Translations under genes and position numbers: made by a program
Notes under the pieces: generated by a model
What the model saw: only the letters and a program-made list of their open reading frames with translations
Told to the model about the DNA's origin: nothing
Databases searched by the model: none
Source of the DNA: Rubellimicrobium rubrum
GTDB lineage: Bacteria > Pseudomonadota > Alphaproteobacteria > Rhodobacterales > Rhodobacteraceae
Assembly: GCF_006152115.1 (NCBI RefSeq)
Contig: NZ_VDFU01000013.1
Location: 1-64,000, forward strand
Direction: 5' to 3'
DNA length: 64,000 bases
Shown here: piece after piece, positions 27,631 to 35,803 of the stretch
How the letters are laid out: each line of letters opens with the position of its first letter
Numbering within the stretch: the first letter of the stretch is position 1

Positions 27631-27733
27631 AGGATCGGTTCCTTTCGGGATGGCCTTAGGCCAAGCGAATCCGGACCCCTCGGGATGAAGGGCGTGAAGG
27701 TGGGACATGATCCGGCCCTTGGGGCCGAAGGCG

Positions 27734-28153
27734 TCAGCGGATGCGGTCGGCGAGGGCGGCTTTGACGGCCGGGGCCGCCGACAGCGCGCCCAGCACATGG
27801 ATCGAGGCGATGGCCTCGCGCGCAAGGTCGGGCGACACGTCGGCCGCAATGACAGCCAGGCCGAGGACCTGGATGTGAAGCACCTCGCCTGCCGCCCTGA
27901 CCTGTTCGAGATCAGAACGGGTGTAATGGCGCAGGCCCAGATCCAGCTGGTGCCGGGCCACGGTCTTTTTCACGACCTCGTCATGGCGGTCGAGCTGGTT
28001 CCGGATCGCCGTGCGGATGAAGTCGGTCCGGTTGGAGTAGAACCCCTCCCGCACCAGAAGGTCGATCTGGCCCAGGTCCACGAAGCCGAGGTTGATGGTG
28101 ATCTTCTCGCTTTCCGGCAGCTTCGGCCGAAGCTCGTGCACGTTCCCGGCCAT
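27734..28153 (-). CDS. ribbon-helix-helix (CopG-like) protein linked to PHB esterase
   Basis: The 139-residue protein has an RHH fold at residues 16-60: strand KITINLGFVDLG, helix A QIDLLVREGFYSN, then RTDFIRTAIRNQLDRHDEVV. The C-terminal half is helical and unique to this family (VLHIQVLGLAVIAADVSPDLARE). It is 103 bases upstream of the esterase, on the same strand. It probably controls the esterase gene and itself; target sites are not evident. It is commonly annotated only as a CopG-family regulator or hypothetical protein. Confidence 0.85.
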   Translation of the reverse strand: MAGNVHELRPKLPESEKITINLGFVDLGQIDLLVREGFYSNRTDFIRTAIRNQLDRHDEVVKKTVARHQLDLGLRHYTRSDLEQVRAAGEVLHIQVLGLAVIAADVSPDLAREAIASIHVLGALSAAPAVKAALADRIR

Positions 28154-28560
28154 TCTTCCATCCTCTCACCATCCCTGTGGATGGTAGTTAGGAGGGGTGC
28201 TCGGCCGAAACAAGGCTTCGAGCGCACATCCGTAACCACCAAGAGCGTGTGCGGCAGATAGGGTGCTTATGACCTCTCGCGTGCTGGATGCCCGGTTGTC
28301 CTGATGTGTAGTACTCGCAGGAATTACCCGGTGGGTGGAGGGGGATCTAACCATGCGTCTCCGCTCCGAGAGACGCCGGGTGTCTGGATGCGTATCTGGA
28401 TAAAGCTTGCATTTCGGCTGCCCCGGCCTCATATGCCTCCTGCGAACGTTATTCTCCCTCGATCCACTGTCTCCGTCATCGGCTTCAGTTTCTCGTTGCG
28501 ACGCTGACCGAGCCGGGCTGCCGCATGTTGTGGGCAGCAGATCAGACAGGAGACAACACG
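28154..28560. other. divergent region upstream of cold-shock gene
   Basis: About 400 bases. It should contain the leftward promoter of the CopG-like gene and the promoter and leader of the rightward cold-shock gene, whose start is preceded by AGGAG with an 8-base spacer. A long leader is possible. No other gene is visible. Confidence 0.45.
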
Positions 28561-28767
28561 ATGGCCAATGGCACCGTGAAATGGTTCAACACCACCAAGG
28601 GTTTCGGTTTCATCGCCCCCGATGGCGGCCGCAAGGACGTGTTTGTGCACATCTCGGCCGTGGAGCGGGCGGGCCTGACCGGCCTGAGCGACAACCAGAA
28701 GGTCACCTTCGACATCGTCTCCGGCCGCGATGGCCGTGAAGCGGCGGAAAACCTGCAACTGGCGTAA
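28561..28767 (+). CDS. cold-shock domain protein (CspA family)
   Basis: The 68-residue protein is a single OB-fold cold-shock domain with RNP1 KGFGFI and RNP2 VFVHIS, plus GTVKWFN at the start and the final basic strand GREAAENLQL. It binds single-stranded RNA/DNA and acts as an RNA chaperone. The start is the ATG at 28561, not the upstream in-frame ATG at 28525, because the family begins MANGTVKWFN. A 13-base perfect hairpin follows. Confidence 0.97.
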   Translation: MANGTVKWFNTTKGFGFIAPDGGRKDVFVHISAVERAGLTGLSDNQKVTFDIVSGRDGREAAENLQLA

Positions 28768-28773
28768 GCCGGT

Positions 28774-28811
28774 GGAACAGGCCCGGTCGTGAAGCGATCC
28801 GGGCCTGTTCC
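28774..28811 (+). terminator. hairpin terminator after cold-shock gene
   Basis: Perfect 13-base arms GGAACAGGCCCGG (28774-28786) and CCGGGCCTGTTCC (28799-28811) with a 12-base loop, 6 bases after the stop codon. No T-run follows, but stem strength is high. It probably terminates and stabilises the cold-shock mRNA. Confidence 0.75.
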
Positions 28812-29113
28812 GTACACGACGGGGAGGATGATCCTCGTTATGTTGGGCGGCTGGCGACGAACGCCCGATGTCTTCGATGGACGCCCGTTCCCACCAGCAC
28901 AGGTGCGTTCGGCGTGACGGGCCCCGGTGCTCCGTCAGGATCGGGTGGACGATGGCCCTTGATCCCCATGGTGCGACGGGGAGCACCCGATGATACCATC
29001 GATCGCTCGCCTCTCCGTCATGGAATGATGTGCCACGCTGGCCCGATGACATTGGGGCCTTAAGTGATGACCGTCTTGACGCCGTCCCTTCGTCCAAACT
29101 GGAAGATCGCCCG
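28812..29113. other. intergenic region before desaturase
   Basis: About 300 bases with no gene. The desaturase promoter should be here. No clear operator is seen. Confidence 0.45.
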
Positions 29114-30154
29114 ATGAGCCTTGCAGCCCCGAGCCCCGCCACTGCAAGCCGCAGTTGGCCTCAACGGCTGGCTCGCTATCACCAGCCGAGCACATTCCGC
29201 AGCACCCTGGAGATCGTGATCACCGTGGTCCCATTCATGGCTCTTTGGGCCCTGACGGTCCTGGCGGTGATGAACGATCATTGGTGGGGACTGATCCTCA
29301 CGGTTCCGGCGGCCGGCTTTTTGGTACGGCTGTTCATCCTCCAGCACGACTGCGGGCACGGGTCGCTGTTCCCGAACCGCCGCGCCAACGACTGGACCGG
29401 TCGGGCGCTCGGGGTGCTCACGCTGACGCCTTACGACTATTGGCGACGCACCCATGCCATCCACCATGCTTCGGCCGGCAACCTCGACAAGCGAGGCATC
29501 GGCGACGTCCATACCCTTACGGTGGCCGAATATCGCGCCCTGCCCCGCGCCGGCCGCATTCGGTACAGGCTGTATCGCAACCCTGTTGTGATGTTCGGCC
29601 TTGGGCCCGCCTATCTCTTCTTGTGCCAGCACCGGTTGCCCATCGGCCTCATGCGCGCGGGCGTGCAGCCCTGGGCCTCCACGTTGGTGACGAGCCTCGG
29701 CGCAGCACTTCCGGCCGCAGCGCTGATCTGGTGGATGGGGGTCGGCCCCTTTCTCCTCGTGCAGCTGCCAATCACGCTGATGGCTGCGACGGCTGGGGTC
29801 TGGCTGTTCTATGTCCAGCATCAGTTCGACGAGACGCACTGGTCCCGTCCCCCCGAATGGACCTTTCAGCACGCCGCGCTTCACGGCAGCTCCCACTATG
29901 ACCTTCCGGCGGTGCTGCGCTGGTTCACCGGCAACATCGGGATCCACCATGTTCACCACCTGTCCAGCCGGGTACCCTTCTATCGGCTGCCTCAGGTTCT
30001 GGATGACAATCCCGAGCTTCGCGATGTCGGCCGCATCACATTTCTGGAAAGCCTCAGGGGCGTGAAGCTGGTCCTGTGGGACGAGGACTCCAAGCGGCTG
30101 GTCACTTTTCGGGAGGTCCGGGCGGCTGGCAAGGCTGCTTCGATCCCGGCCTGA
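29114..30154 (+). CDS. membrane fatty acid desaturase
   Basis: The 346-residue di-iron membrane desaturase has the three His clusters HDCGH (78-82), HAIHH (114-118) and HHVHH (278-282), and four hydrophobic segments at about 33-56, 57-75, 160-180 and 195-235. It introduces a double bond into acyl chains of lipids or acyl-carrier substrates and uses ferredoxin or cytochrome b5 electrons. HDCGH with HAIHH is the pattern of DesA/delta-12-like enzymes in Rhodobacterales. The true start ATG is at 29114; the 28-residue upstream in-frame extension has no hydrophobic or conserved features. It follows the cold-shock gene, a plausible pairing for cold adaptation, but is not in an operon with it. Confidence 0.93.
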   Translation: MSLAAPSPATASRSWPQRLARYHQPSTFRSTLEIVITVVPFMALWALTVLAVMNDHWWGLILTVPAAGFLVRLFILQHDCGHGSLFPNRRANDWTGRALGVLTLTPYDYWRRTHAIHHASAGNLDKRGIGDVHTLTVAEYRALPRAGRIRYRLYRNPVVMFGLGPAYLFLCQHRLPIGLMRAGVQPWASTLVTSLGAALPAAALIWWMGVGPFLLVQLPITLMAATAGVWLFYVQHQFDETHWSRPPEWTFQHAALHGSSHYDLPAVLRWFTGNIGIHHVHHLSSRVPFYRLPQVLDDNPELRDVGRITFLESLRGVKLVLWDEDSKRLVTFREVRAAGKAASIPA

Positions 30155-30248
30155 TCAAGACCATCGACGTTGTTCCATCTGCCGGACGCGGTCAGGGCGA
30201 TGGAACGAACCCGCCCCCTGACCGCAGCAAATTCTCGGGAGCAAAGCC

Positions 30249-30374
30249 ATGGCCAAGGGTCAGAAGCGGTCGAACAAGGAAATCAAGAAGCCGAAGCAGG
30301 AGAAGCCCAAGACGGTTGCCGCATCGCCCTTCTCCAAGGGAGTCGCGGCGCAGGATGCCCCCAAGAAGAAGTGA
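30249..30374 (+). CDS. small Lys-rich conserved protein (41 residues)
   Basis: The frame 30249-30374 begins MAKGQKRSNKEIKKPKQEK and ends in APKKK with about 30% Lys. GGGAGC lies upstream of the ATG. It matches the pattern of a tiny conserved alphaproteobacterial protein (MAKGQ...SNKE..KPK..KP) with a short Ala/Ser/Pro linker. The function is unknown; its very basic character suggests RNA or DNA contact. Confidence 0.75.
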   Translation: MAKGQKRSNKEIKKPKQEKPKTVAASPFSKGVAAQDAPKKK

Positions 30375-30953
30375 CGTCTGAGGCGAGGCGCCGGCCGAGC
30401 CTCGCCCGGGCACGAACCTCTTTCGGACAGATCGGGGCCTCACGCTCGATCGTTGCTGCGAACGACAGTGGTGACAGCGACCTCCACGGTCACGATCGGG
30501 AACGCCTCGGCACCGTCGACATAGCAGCCCGGTACTGGGCTGCCTTGCGCCATGTCGCGAAGCTCCGACACAGGGATCAGGTTTGCGTCACCCATGCTGC
30601 GGTTCGCGGGATCGAAGGTGATCGAACCCGCGCCCGGCACGAAGGCCTAAGCTTAAGTGTAGGTGCTGTCCGCACCTTGCGATTGGTTGACGTGCTGTCC
30701 TTGAGTCAGGTGATGAGTTCTGATGCGGGTCACACGACGCTATTCATGCCTCCTCGAACCCGAGGAGAGACAACGGGTGGTGAGCAGTCTGGCGCGGAAG
30801 GCGGCAGGCTCTCGCTCCCACATCCGGAGATGTGGCGCAATCGGATGAGGGGCGAGGATCTCATACGTCGAGGCACCGGCAGCCTACCGCGCACCAGCAA
30901 CCCTGGTCGGTGGAGCGTGAACTCCAACCGCGTTCCCGCTTCGGCCACAAACC
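30375..30953. other. intergenic region with a possible small leftward ORF
   Basis: About 580 bases. It contains one low-confidence short frame (30440-30640) listed separately. The rest shows no gene; it separates the desaturase region from the polysaccharide genes and likely contains the transcriptional ends of both converging units. Confidence 0.4.
30440..30640 (-). CDS. possible small protein, unrecognised
   Basis: A 66-codon frame with a GTG start at 30640. An in-frame TAG lies two codons upstream of that start. The predicted product (with SITFDPANRS and DANLIPVSELRDMA segments) has a natural-looking composition, but no strong ribosome site is visible and no family is recognised. It could be a remnant of a larger gene. 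Confidence 0.25.
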   Translation of the reverse strand: MPGAGSITFDPANRSMGDANLIPVSELRDMAQGSPVPGCYVDGAEAFPIVTVEVAVTTVVRSNDRA

Positions 30954-31943
30954 TCAAGGCACTATGGCCCTGCGGTCCTGATCGAGATCGGCCAAGCGCT
31001 GGCGGAAGAACGGCACGGTCCGTTCAAGCCCTTCATCGAGCGGGACCGTAGGGCTCCAGTTCAGGAGGGAGCGGGCGAGGGTGATGTCGGGACGCCGCTG
31101 CTTGGGATCGTCGATCGGCAGGGGGCGCCGCTCGATCCGCGAACGGCTTCCGGTCAGTGCGAGAACCTTTTCGGCGAGTTGAAGAATTGTGAACTCTCCC
31201 GGATTGCCGATGTTGATCGGGCCAGTCACCTGATCGTCCGATTCCATCAAACGCATCAGCCCGTCGACCAGATCGTCCACGTAGCAGAAGGATCGGGTCT
31301 GTCCGCCGTCCCCATAGACGGTAAGCGGCTCGCCCTGCAGCGCCTGCATGATGAAGCTCGATACGACCCGGCCATCGGCATGGTGCACCCGGGGACCGTA
31401 GGTATTGAAAATCCGCGCGACCTTGATCTGGAGGTCGTGCTGCCGATGGTAGTCGAAGAACAGCGTCTCTGCGCATCGTTTGCCTTCGTCATAGCACGAC
31501 CGCGGCCCGATCGGATTGACGTGGCCCCAATATCGCTCTTCCTGCGGATGAACCGTCGGGTCGCCATAGACCTCGGAGGTCGAGGCCTGCAGCACCTTGC
31601 AGCGCAACCGCTTTGCAAGGCCCAGGGCGTTCATCGCGCCAAGCACTGACGTCTTGGTGGTTTGAATCGGATCGAGTTGATAATGGATCGGCGATGCCGG
31701 ACAGGCGAGATTGTAGATCTCGTCGACTTCGACATAAAGCTGTTGCGTCATGTCGTGGCGAATGAACTCGAACCGTGGATGGCTATGGAGGTGATCGATG
31801 TTCCGCTTCGTACCCGTGAACAGATTGTCCACGCAGATGACCTCGTGACCCTGATCCAGCAATCGATCGATCAGATGTGAGCCGATGAACCCCGCCCCTC
31901 CCGTGACCAGGATGCGTTTACGGCTGTCATAAAGTCTGGCCAT
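30954..31943 (-). CDS. UDP-xylose synthase-like (UDP-glucuronate decarboxylase) SDR epimerase
   Basis: The 329-residue extended SDR has the NAD-binding GGAGFIGSH (15-23), the catalytic region STSEVYG (121-127) with E124, and active-site Y151-X3-K155 (YDEGK). [21 protein letters not shown] with [11 protein letters not shown] is the typical UXS pattern, and [13 protein letters not shown] and [12 protein letters not shown] follow the same family. It makes UDP-xylose from UDP-glucuronate for glycosylation. Start at 31943, because the preceding 45 residues have no conserved content. It is leftward, 247 bases after the GT61 gene, at the end of polysaccharide region I. Confidence 0.9.
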   Translation of the reverse strand: MARLYDSRKRILVTGGAGFIGSHLIDRLLDQGHEVICVDNLFTGTKRNIDHLHSHPRFEFIRHDMTQQLYVEVDEIYNLACPASPIHYQLDPIQTTKTSVLGAMNALGLAKRLRCKVLQASTSEVYGDPTVHPQEERYWGHVNPIGPRSCYDEGKRCAETLFFDYHRQHDLQIKVARIFNTYGPRVHHADGRVVSSFIMQALQGEPLTVYGDGGQTRSFCYVDDLVDGLMRLMESDDQVTGPINIGNPGEFTILQLAEKVLALTGSRSRIERRPLPIDDPKQRRPDITLARSLLNWSPTVPLDEGLERTVPFFRQRLADLDQDRRAIVP

Positions 31944-32190
31944 TCGTGAGAACTCTCTTGGAAATCGGCAGGGCTGGCGGGGAGGTCGACCGTCCAGAAT
32001 ATGCATCACGCATTCATTACAGGAGCCTAAAGACAGCTCATTGGTCTGTCGCGTCGGAAACCGTTGTGAGAAGGACACGGGCGATGAGGCCGGAACCGGT
32101 CCGGTTCATGGCATCGGTCGAAACCTGATGGACTTCGATGGGACCCGTGCGGCTCACGGACCAACCGTCCGGGTAGGCTTTCCCCCAACG

Positions 32191-33228
32191 TCAGATCAGA
32201 TCCAGTGTCTTTTGGACCTCGGCCGCGTTCACCTCGAACTCGGCAGAGCCTCCGGACCCGATGACATAGGCGTAGCGCTGGTCCTGCCGGTCGGTGAAGA
32301 TCTTGAGCTGGGCCACCACGCGCTCTGGCGGTTGCAGCACGAACAGAGTGGCTTTCGGTGGCATGAGCATAATGCCATGGGTGAGATGGCTGCCTTCGAC
32401 ACCGGCCACAACCTCGGCACCGCCACAATCCTCCAGAATGCGGGCGACGCTCGCCGTGGCTGGATCGAGAATGCGGAAGCCCCGCGTCCGCGCAAGCTCC
32501 TCGGCGATGGCAGCCTCGTTCCGGAGCAGACGCCGGTCTCCGGTCAACCCGCGCAGGATGAAAACCCCGGCGTGCGACGGAGGGGTTCGGCCCGCCAGCA
32601 CACGACGCCGGAGATCGGCAGCGCGGGCAGCGCGTCCCGCGTTGTTGGCAAGATCCTGAAAGAACACGAGGTCTTGGAAATGTACGGCGTCTGTCCGGTA
32701 AGGCTTCATGCCAAGAAGGGCCTCGTATTCGGGCATGTGCCCACCGGATGCCGTCCGTGACGTAACAGGTCGGCCGTGCGCCTCTGCCAGGCGGTAGGTC
32801 AGGCAGTCCTCGGCCAGCCAACTTGCGAACCAACGATTGCCCAGCCAGCTTTCGTACAACACGCCGTCCAGGCATTCCGTCGGCGGCGGATAGGCAAGCT
32901 GCTGCCATGGCCGGGCACGCAAGTGGCGAACCGAGCGGCGTCCATAGAGAACACCGCCCACCAGATCGACGTTCTTGACGCGGAAGCCCAGCGTCTCCCC
33001 TTCCACGATCTCGAAGTCGCCGGCAAAGCTGCGCTGGATATCGGCGGCGTCCGAGAACAGCGTTGCCCGCATCCGGTCCAACTGGCCGGGCAGGCAGATC
33101 GCGGGCGGAATATACGCGACAGAGGCCGGCATCTCGACCCAGCGTTCGACTGCCTCGGCCTCCAGATCGTGATAAGGACGCTTCGCCACCTTCCAAACCC
33201 GATCAAGGGCAGGCTTGAAGGAGATCAT
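32191..33228 (-). CDS. glycosyltransferase family 61 (DUF563-type)
   Basis: The 345-residue protein has the GT61 C-terminal half: GVFILRGLTGDRRLLRNEAAI (quoted in part), GFRILDPATASVARI, and the conserved nucleotide-sugar signature GVEGSHLTHGIML with MPPKATLFVLQPP. Bacterial GT61 members add xylose, arabinose or similar residues to capsule or lipooligosaccharide. There is a UDP-xylose synthase-like gene next door, which makes xylosyl transfer a reasonable inference. It is overlapped at its start by the Cys-rich gene (ATGA), so the pair is translationally coupled. Confidence 0.85.
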   Translation of the reverse strand: MISFKPALDRVWKVAKRPYHDLEAEAVERWVEMPASVAYIPPAICLPGQLDRMRATLFSDAADIQRSFAGDFEIVEGETLGFRVKNVDLVGGVLYGRRSVRHLRARPWQQLAYPPPTECLDGVLYESWLGNRWFASWLAEDCLTYRLAEAHGRPVTSRTASGGHMPEYEALLGMKPYRTDAVHFQDLVFFQDLANNAGRAARAADLRRRVLAGRTPPSHAGVFILRGLTGDRRLLRNEAAIAEELARTRGFRILDPATASVARILEDCGGAEVVAGVEGSHLTHGIMLMPPKATLFVLQPPERVVAQLKIFTDRQDQRYAYVIGSGGSAEFEVNAAEVQKTLDLI

Positions 33229-34028
33229 GGGGCGACTCCGCCCTCCGAAGCCACGGGCGAGGAGGTCCGCCCCAAGTCGAAGCCGGTGCCGTACCGTGCC
33301 TCGAACCGGTCGGCGAGAGCGCCCAGTTCCTGCGCAAGCGCGGGCTGGTCAAAGACCCGGCCTCGCAGGAACTGTCCCTCGAATAGGGCAAAGACGCTCT
33401 GCGACGGCTCGGTCCGCATCTCCCGCAGACGCCGGAAGGCATGGTCCTTGGCCACCCGATAGGCCTGCAGGTGGAACAGATGCAGCGGGCTGCTGGCAAT
33501 CGCGCCAACGAAGCGGATGAAAAGATCGAGCTGATCAAACGGGATGGACCGGACTTCGCAGACCCGGCCGATCCCTTCCAAGGCCTCCAACTCCTCATAG
33601 ACGCCGAACCGCTGATCGACCCCGGTCAGGCGCCCGTCGATGTCGAGGATGGGAAACAGCGGGTAAAGGCGGCAGACCGTCGGCCTGTGGCCATGGACGC
33701 AAGCGCATCCCGGGCGAAAGCTGACCACGGACTCGAGGGTGATCGCCCGATTGCCGGGCAAGATGAACTCGGACCGCTTGTGCTTGTATTCTCCGAACTG
33801 GTCCAGCCGCCCGGTGCGCTCGAGAAACTCGTACTCTCCCGGCAACAATGGAAGTTCCTGGAAGTGCTTCTTCCCCATGAGCATGAACCGGCTCTTGTGC
33901 CGAGAAAAGCTGCAGCAGTGGGCATCGCCGCACTTGGTCCAGCAATTCGCCTCATAGACGAGGTCCATTGCATAAAGTGCATCCCAATCGACCGCGGAGC
34001 CCCCATTCACGCTAAAACCACCATCCAT
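33225..34028 (-). CDS. Cys-rich YkgJ-like metal-binding protein of unknown function
   Basis: The 267-residue cytosolic protein has two cysteine clusters. The first is C29-X3-C33-X4-C38-C39 (CWTKCGDAHCCS). The second is C108-X-C110-X8-C119 in the pattern CACVHGHRP...CRLYP, with H112 close by. This resembles YkgJ-type proteins thought to bind zinc or iron clusters, with the diagnostic CR-YP. The rest is helical and uncharacterised. It overlaps the GT61 gene, so its role is linked to glycan assembly, perhaps as a metal-dependent modifying or regulatory protein. It could be a radical-type cofactor protein, but no CxxxCxxC is present. Confidence 0.65.
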   Translation of the reverse strand: MDGGFSVNGGSAVDWDALYAMDLVYEANCWTKCGDAHCCSFSRHKSRFMLMGKKHFQELPLLPGEYEFLERTGRLDQFGEYKHKRSEFILPGNRAITLESVVSFRPGCACVHGHRPTVCRLYPLFPILDIDGRLTGVDQRFGVYEELEALEGIGRVCEVRSIPFDQLDLFIRFVGAIASSPLHLFHLQAYRVAKDHAFRRLREMRTEPSQSVFALFEGQFLRGRVFDQPALAQELGALADRFEARYGTGFDLGRTSSPVASEGGVAP

Positions 34029-34153
34029 ACCAGAACCCCCAGCAAATCACACGGAATGGTTGCTTGTAGAAACTACGGAACTTGGATGACTATGCCCCGT
34101 GCAGGTACTTAGAGACAGCAGATTTTTGCGTTTCGGCATCCGTCTGCTTGGCG

Positions 34154-34181
34154 CGTCCGACAAAGCCGATAAAATCGGACG
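34154..34181. terminator. hairpin between the PLP gene and the Cys-rich gene
   Basis: Arms CGTCCGA (34154-34160) and TCGGACG (34175-34181) with a 14-base loop. Read leftward it follows the PLP decarboxylase stop (34258) by about 77 bases. It may partly end the four-gene module before the Cys-rich/GT61 pair; no T-run is present. Confidence 0.3.
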
Positions 34182-34257
34182 AACTTTGCCGTTTCAGGCA
34201 CCCGGCCTGTGGAACTACCAGCTTCGATGGACACACGGGGAACGAAGCAATCCGTAC

Positions 34258-35586
34258 TCAGTCCAAACCCACCGTTGCAACGTCGGAGGCTTGGTGCGTC
34301 TGCCCGGGGTCCTGAGCCGATCCGCGGTCGCTGTCTGCCTCTTGGCCCAGATACCAGCCGCGTGTCACGTCGCGGAACCGCGCGCCCTCGACCAGCACCT
34401 CATGGGGTGGGCCATGGCTTATGAAATGGAGCGGGCTTGCGGTCAGGCCATAGGCTCCGCTGGAATGCACCGCAACCAGATCCCCTTCTTCGATGCGCGG
34501 CATTGATACGCCCGTCGCCAACCGGTCGATCGAGGTGCAGAGCGGCCCGACGAGGTCGATCTTCTCGGCAGGCGCGCCACCGCCGACCCGGTGCATTCGG
34601 TAATTGCGGCGGATGACCATGCCGAAGTGACCCGAGGCGGGAAGATGGTTGTTCATGCCCCCGTCGCAGATGCCGATCCGCGTCCCGCGCGACTCCTTGA
34701 CCGAGGTGACCTGCGTCAGGAAGTACCCGGCCTCCCCGACCAGATACCGTCCCAATTCGAGCACGAGGCGCGTGTCCCGAAACCTCGGTTCAGCTTTCAG
34801 GGCATCGAGATCGGGGCCAGCGCCGTCGGCCACTGCCATGAGATCGAGCGGGTTGTCCTGGTCGTGATAGGGAATGCCCAAGCCCGATCCGAAGACCAAC
34901 GTCTCGGGGCGGAGATCCAGGTCCTCGCAGACGCTGCGGAAGACCTCGATGAAGATGCGGTAGTTCTCGCATATGGCTTCGGGCCTCAGGGATTGAGTGC
35001 CCGAGTAGATGTGCAGCCCGACAACCCGAAGATGCCGCAACGCCATGATCCGCCGCAGATCGTCACCTGCCGTCTCGACATCCAGGCCAAACGGGCTGGG
35101 CCGGCCGGCCATGTGGTCGCCGAACCCCTTCGGCACTCGGGCAGGTGACAGGCGGATCAGAACGTCCTGCCGCCGCCCCAGACTTTGGGCCACACGGTCC
35201 ACGGCCACGGCCTCGCGAAGGCTTTCAAGGACCATCTCCCCGACACCGCCGGACACCGCATCGACGATCTCGGCCGTCCGCTTGCCGGGCCCGGTGAAAC
35301 TGGCCCGGTCCGCGCCCCAGCCCGCAGCCTGGGCCAGCCTGAACTCCCCGATGGAGGACACGTCCACGCGCTCCACTCGATCGGCGAGCCACCGCAGCAA
35401 TTCGGGATTGGGATTGCACTTGGCTGCATAGCTGAAGCTGAACCAAGGCCCGAGCGCGGCACGAAGTTCGGACAGGCGACGTTCGATGGCGTCGGTCAGA
35501 TAGACATAGGCGGGCGTGCCAATCGCATCGGCTACCTCGCGCAGCAGATCATCGAGGGCGGTCGCATCAGAGCCGGGAAGTGACAT
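34258..35586 (-). CDS. PLP-dependent decarboxylase, type III fold (exosortase-A-associated type)
   Basis: The 442-residue fold-III PLP protein is like diaminopimelate/ornithine decarboxylases. The PLP lysine is K56 in YAAKCN. GLHIYSGTQ (191-199) gives the His stacking on the ring. ELGRYLVGEAG (277-287) and GPLCTSID (347-354) supply the dimer-interface Cys/Asp, and SSGAYG (375-380) the Tyr. Sequence pattern and gene order match the exosortase-A-associated family (TIGR03099). It follows an ACP gene with a 20-base overlap. It probably decarboxylates an amino acid on or for the carrier protein, but the substrate is unknown. Confidence 0.88.
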   Translation of the reverse strand: MSLPGSDATALDDLLREVADAIGTPAYVYLTDAIERRLSELRAALGPWFSFSYAAKCNPNPELLRWLADRVERVDVSSIGEFRLAQAAGWGADRASFTGPGKRTAEIVDAVSGGVGEMVLESLREAVAVDRVAQSLGRRQDVLIRLSPARVPKGFGDHMAGRPSPFGLDVETAGDDLRRIMALRHLRVVGLHIYSGTQSLRPEAICENYRIFIEVFRSVCEDLDLRPETLVFGSGLGIPYHDQDNPLDLMAVADGAGPDLDALKAEPRFRDTRLVLELGRYLVGEAGYFLTQVTSVKESRGTRIGICDGGMNNHLPASGHFGMVIRRNYRMHRVGGGAPAEKIDLVGPLCTSIDRLATGVSMPRIEEGDLVAVHSSGAYGLTASPLHFISHGPPHEVLVEGARFRDVTRGWYLGQEADSDRGSAQDPGQTHQASDVATVGLD

Positions 35587-35803
35587 ACGCCTCGATCCTC
35601 TGGGCGGTGTCAAAGTTCTCCAGCGTGACGTCGCTCGCCCGGACCTCGATCTTGGCGTTCTCCTCGACGAAGCCGATCAGGTTCAGCATGGCGACGGAGT
35701 CCAGCACCCCTGTCGAGAACAGCGCGCTTTCGGGGTCGATCGGCTCGTCCACGTTGAGCTCGCCCTTGAGGAACTCGATCACGTCGTGGCTAGTCAGGGA
35801 CAT
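35567..35803 (-). CDS. acyl/aminoacyl carrier protein
   Basis: The 78-residue protein has the ACP four-helix pattern with the phosphopantetheine Ser at S36 in GVLDSVAMLNLI (the DSV motif). It is short and acidic, FSTGVLDSV being typical for standalone carrier proteins of amino-acid activation modules. The start at 35803 is 10 bases inside the ligase gene, and the stop is 20 bases inside the decarboxylase gene, so the three are co-translated. A phosphopantetheinyl transferase must come from elsewhere. Confidence 0.85.
   Translation of the reverse strand: MSLTSHDVIEFLKGELNVDEPIDPESALFSTGVLDSVAMLNLIGFVEENAKIEVRASDVTLENFDTAQRIEAYVTSRL

Noticed and set aside
30440-30640. Treating the GTG frame as a confident gene
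   Set aside because: An in-frame stop two codons upstream, a weak start and no conserved pattern leave it as a low-confidence entry only.
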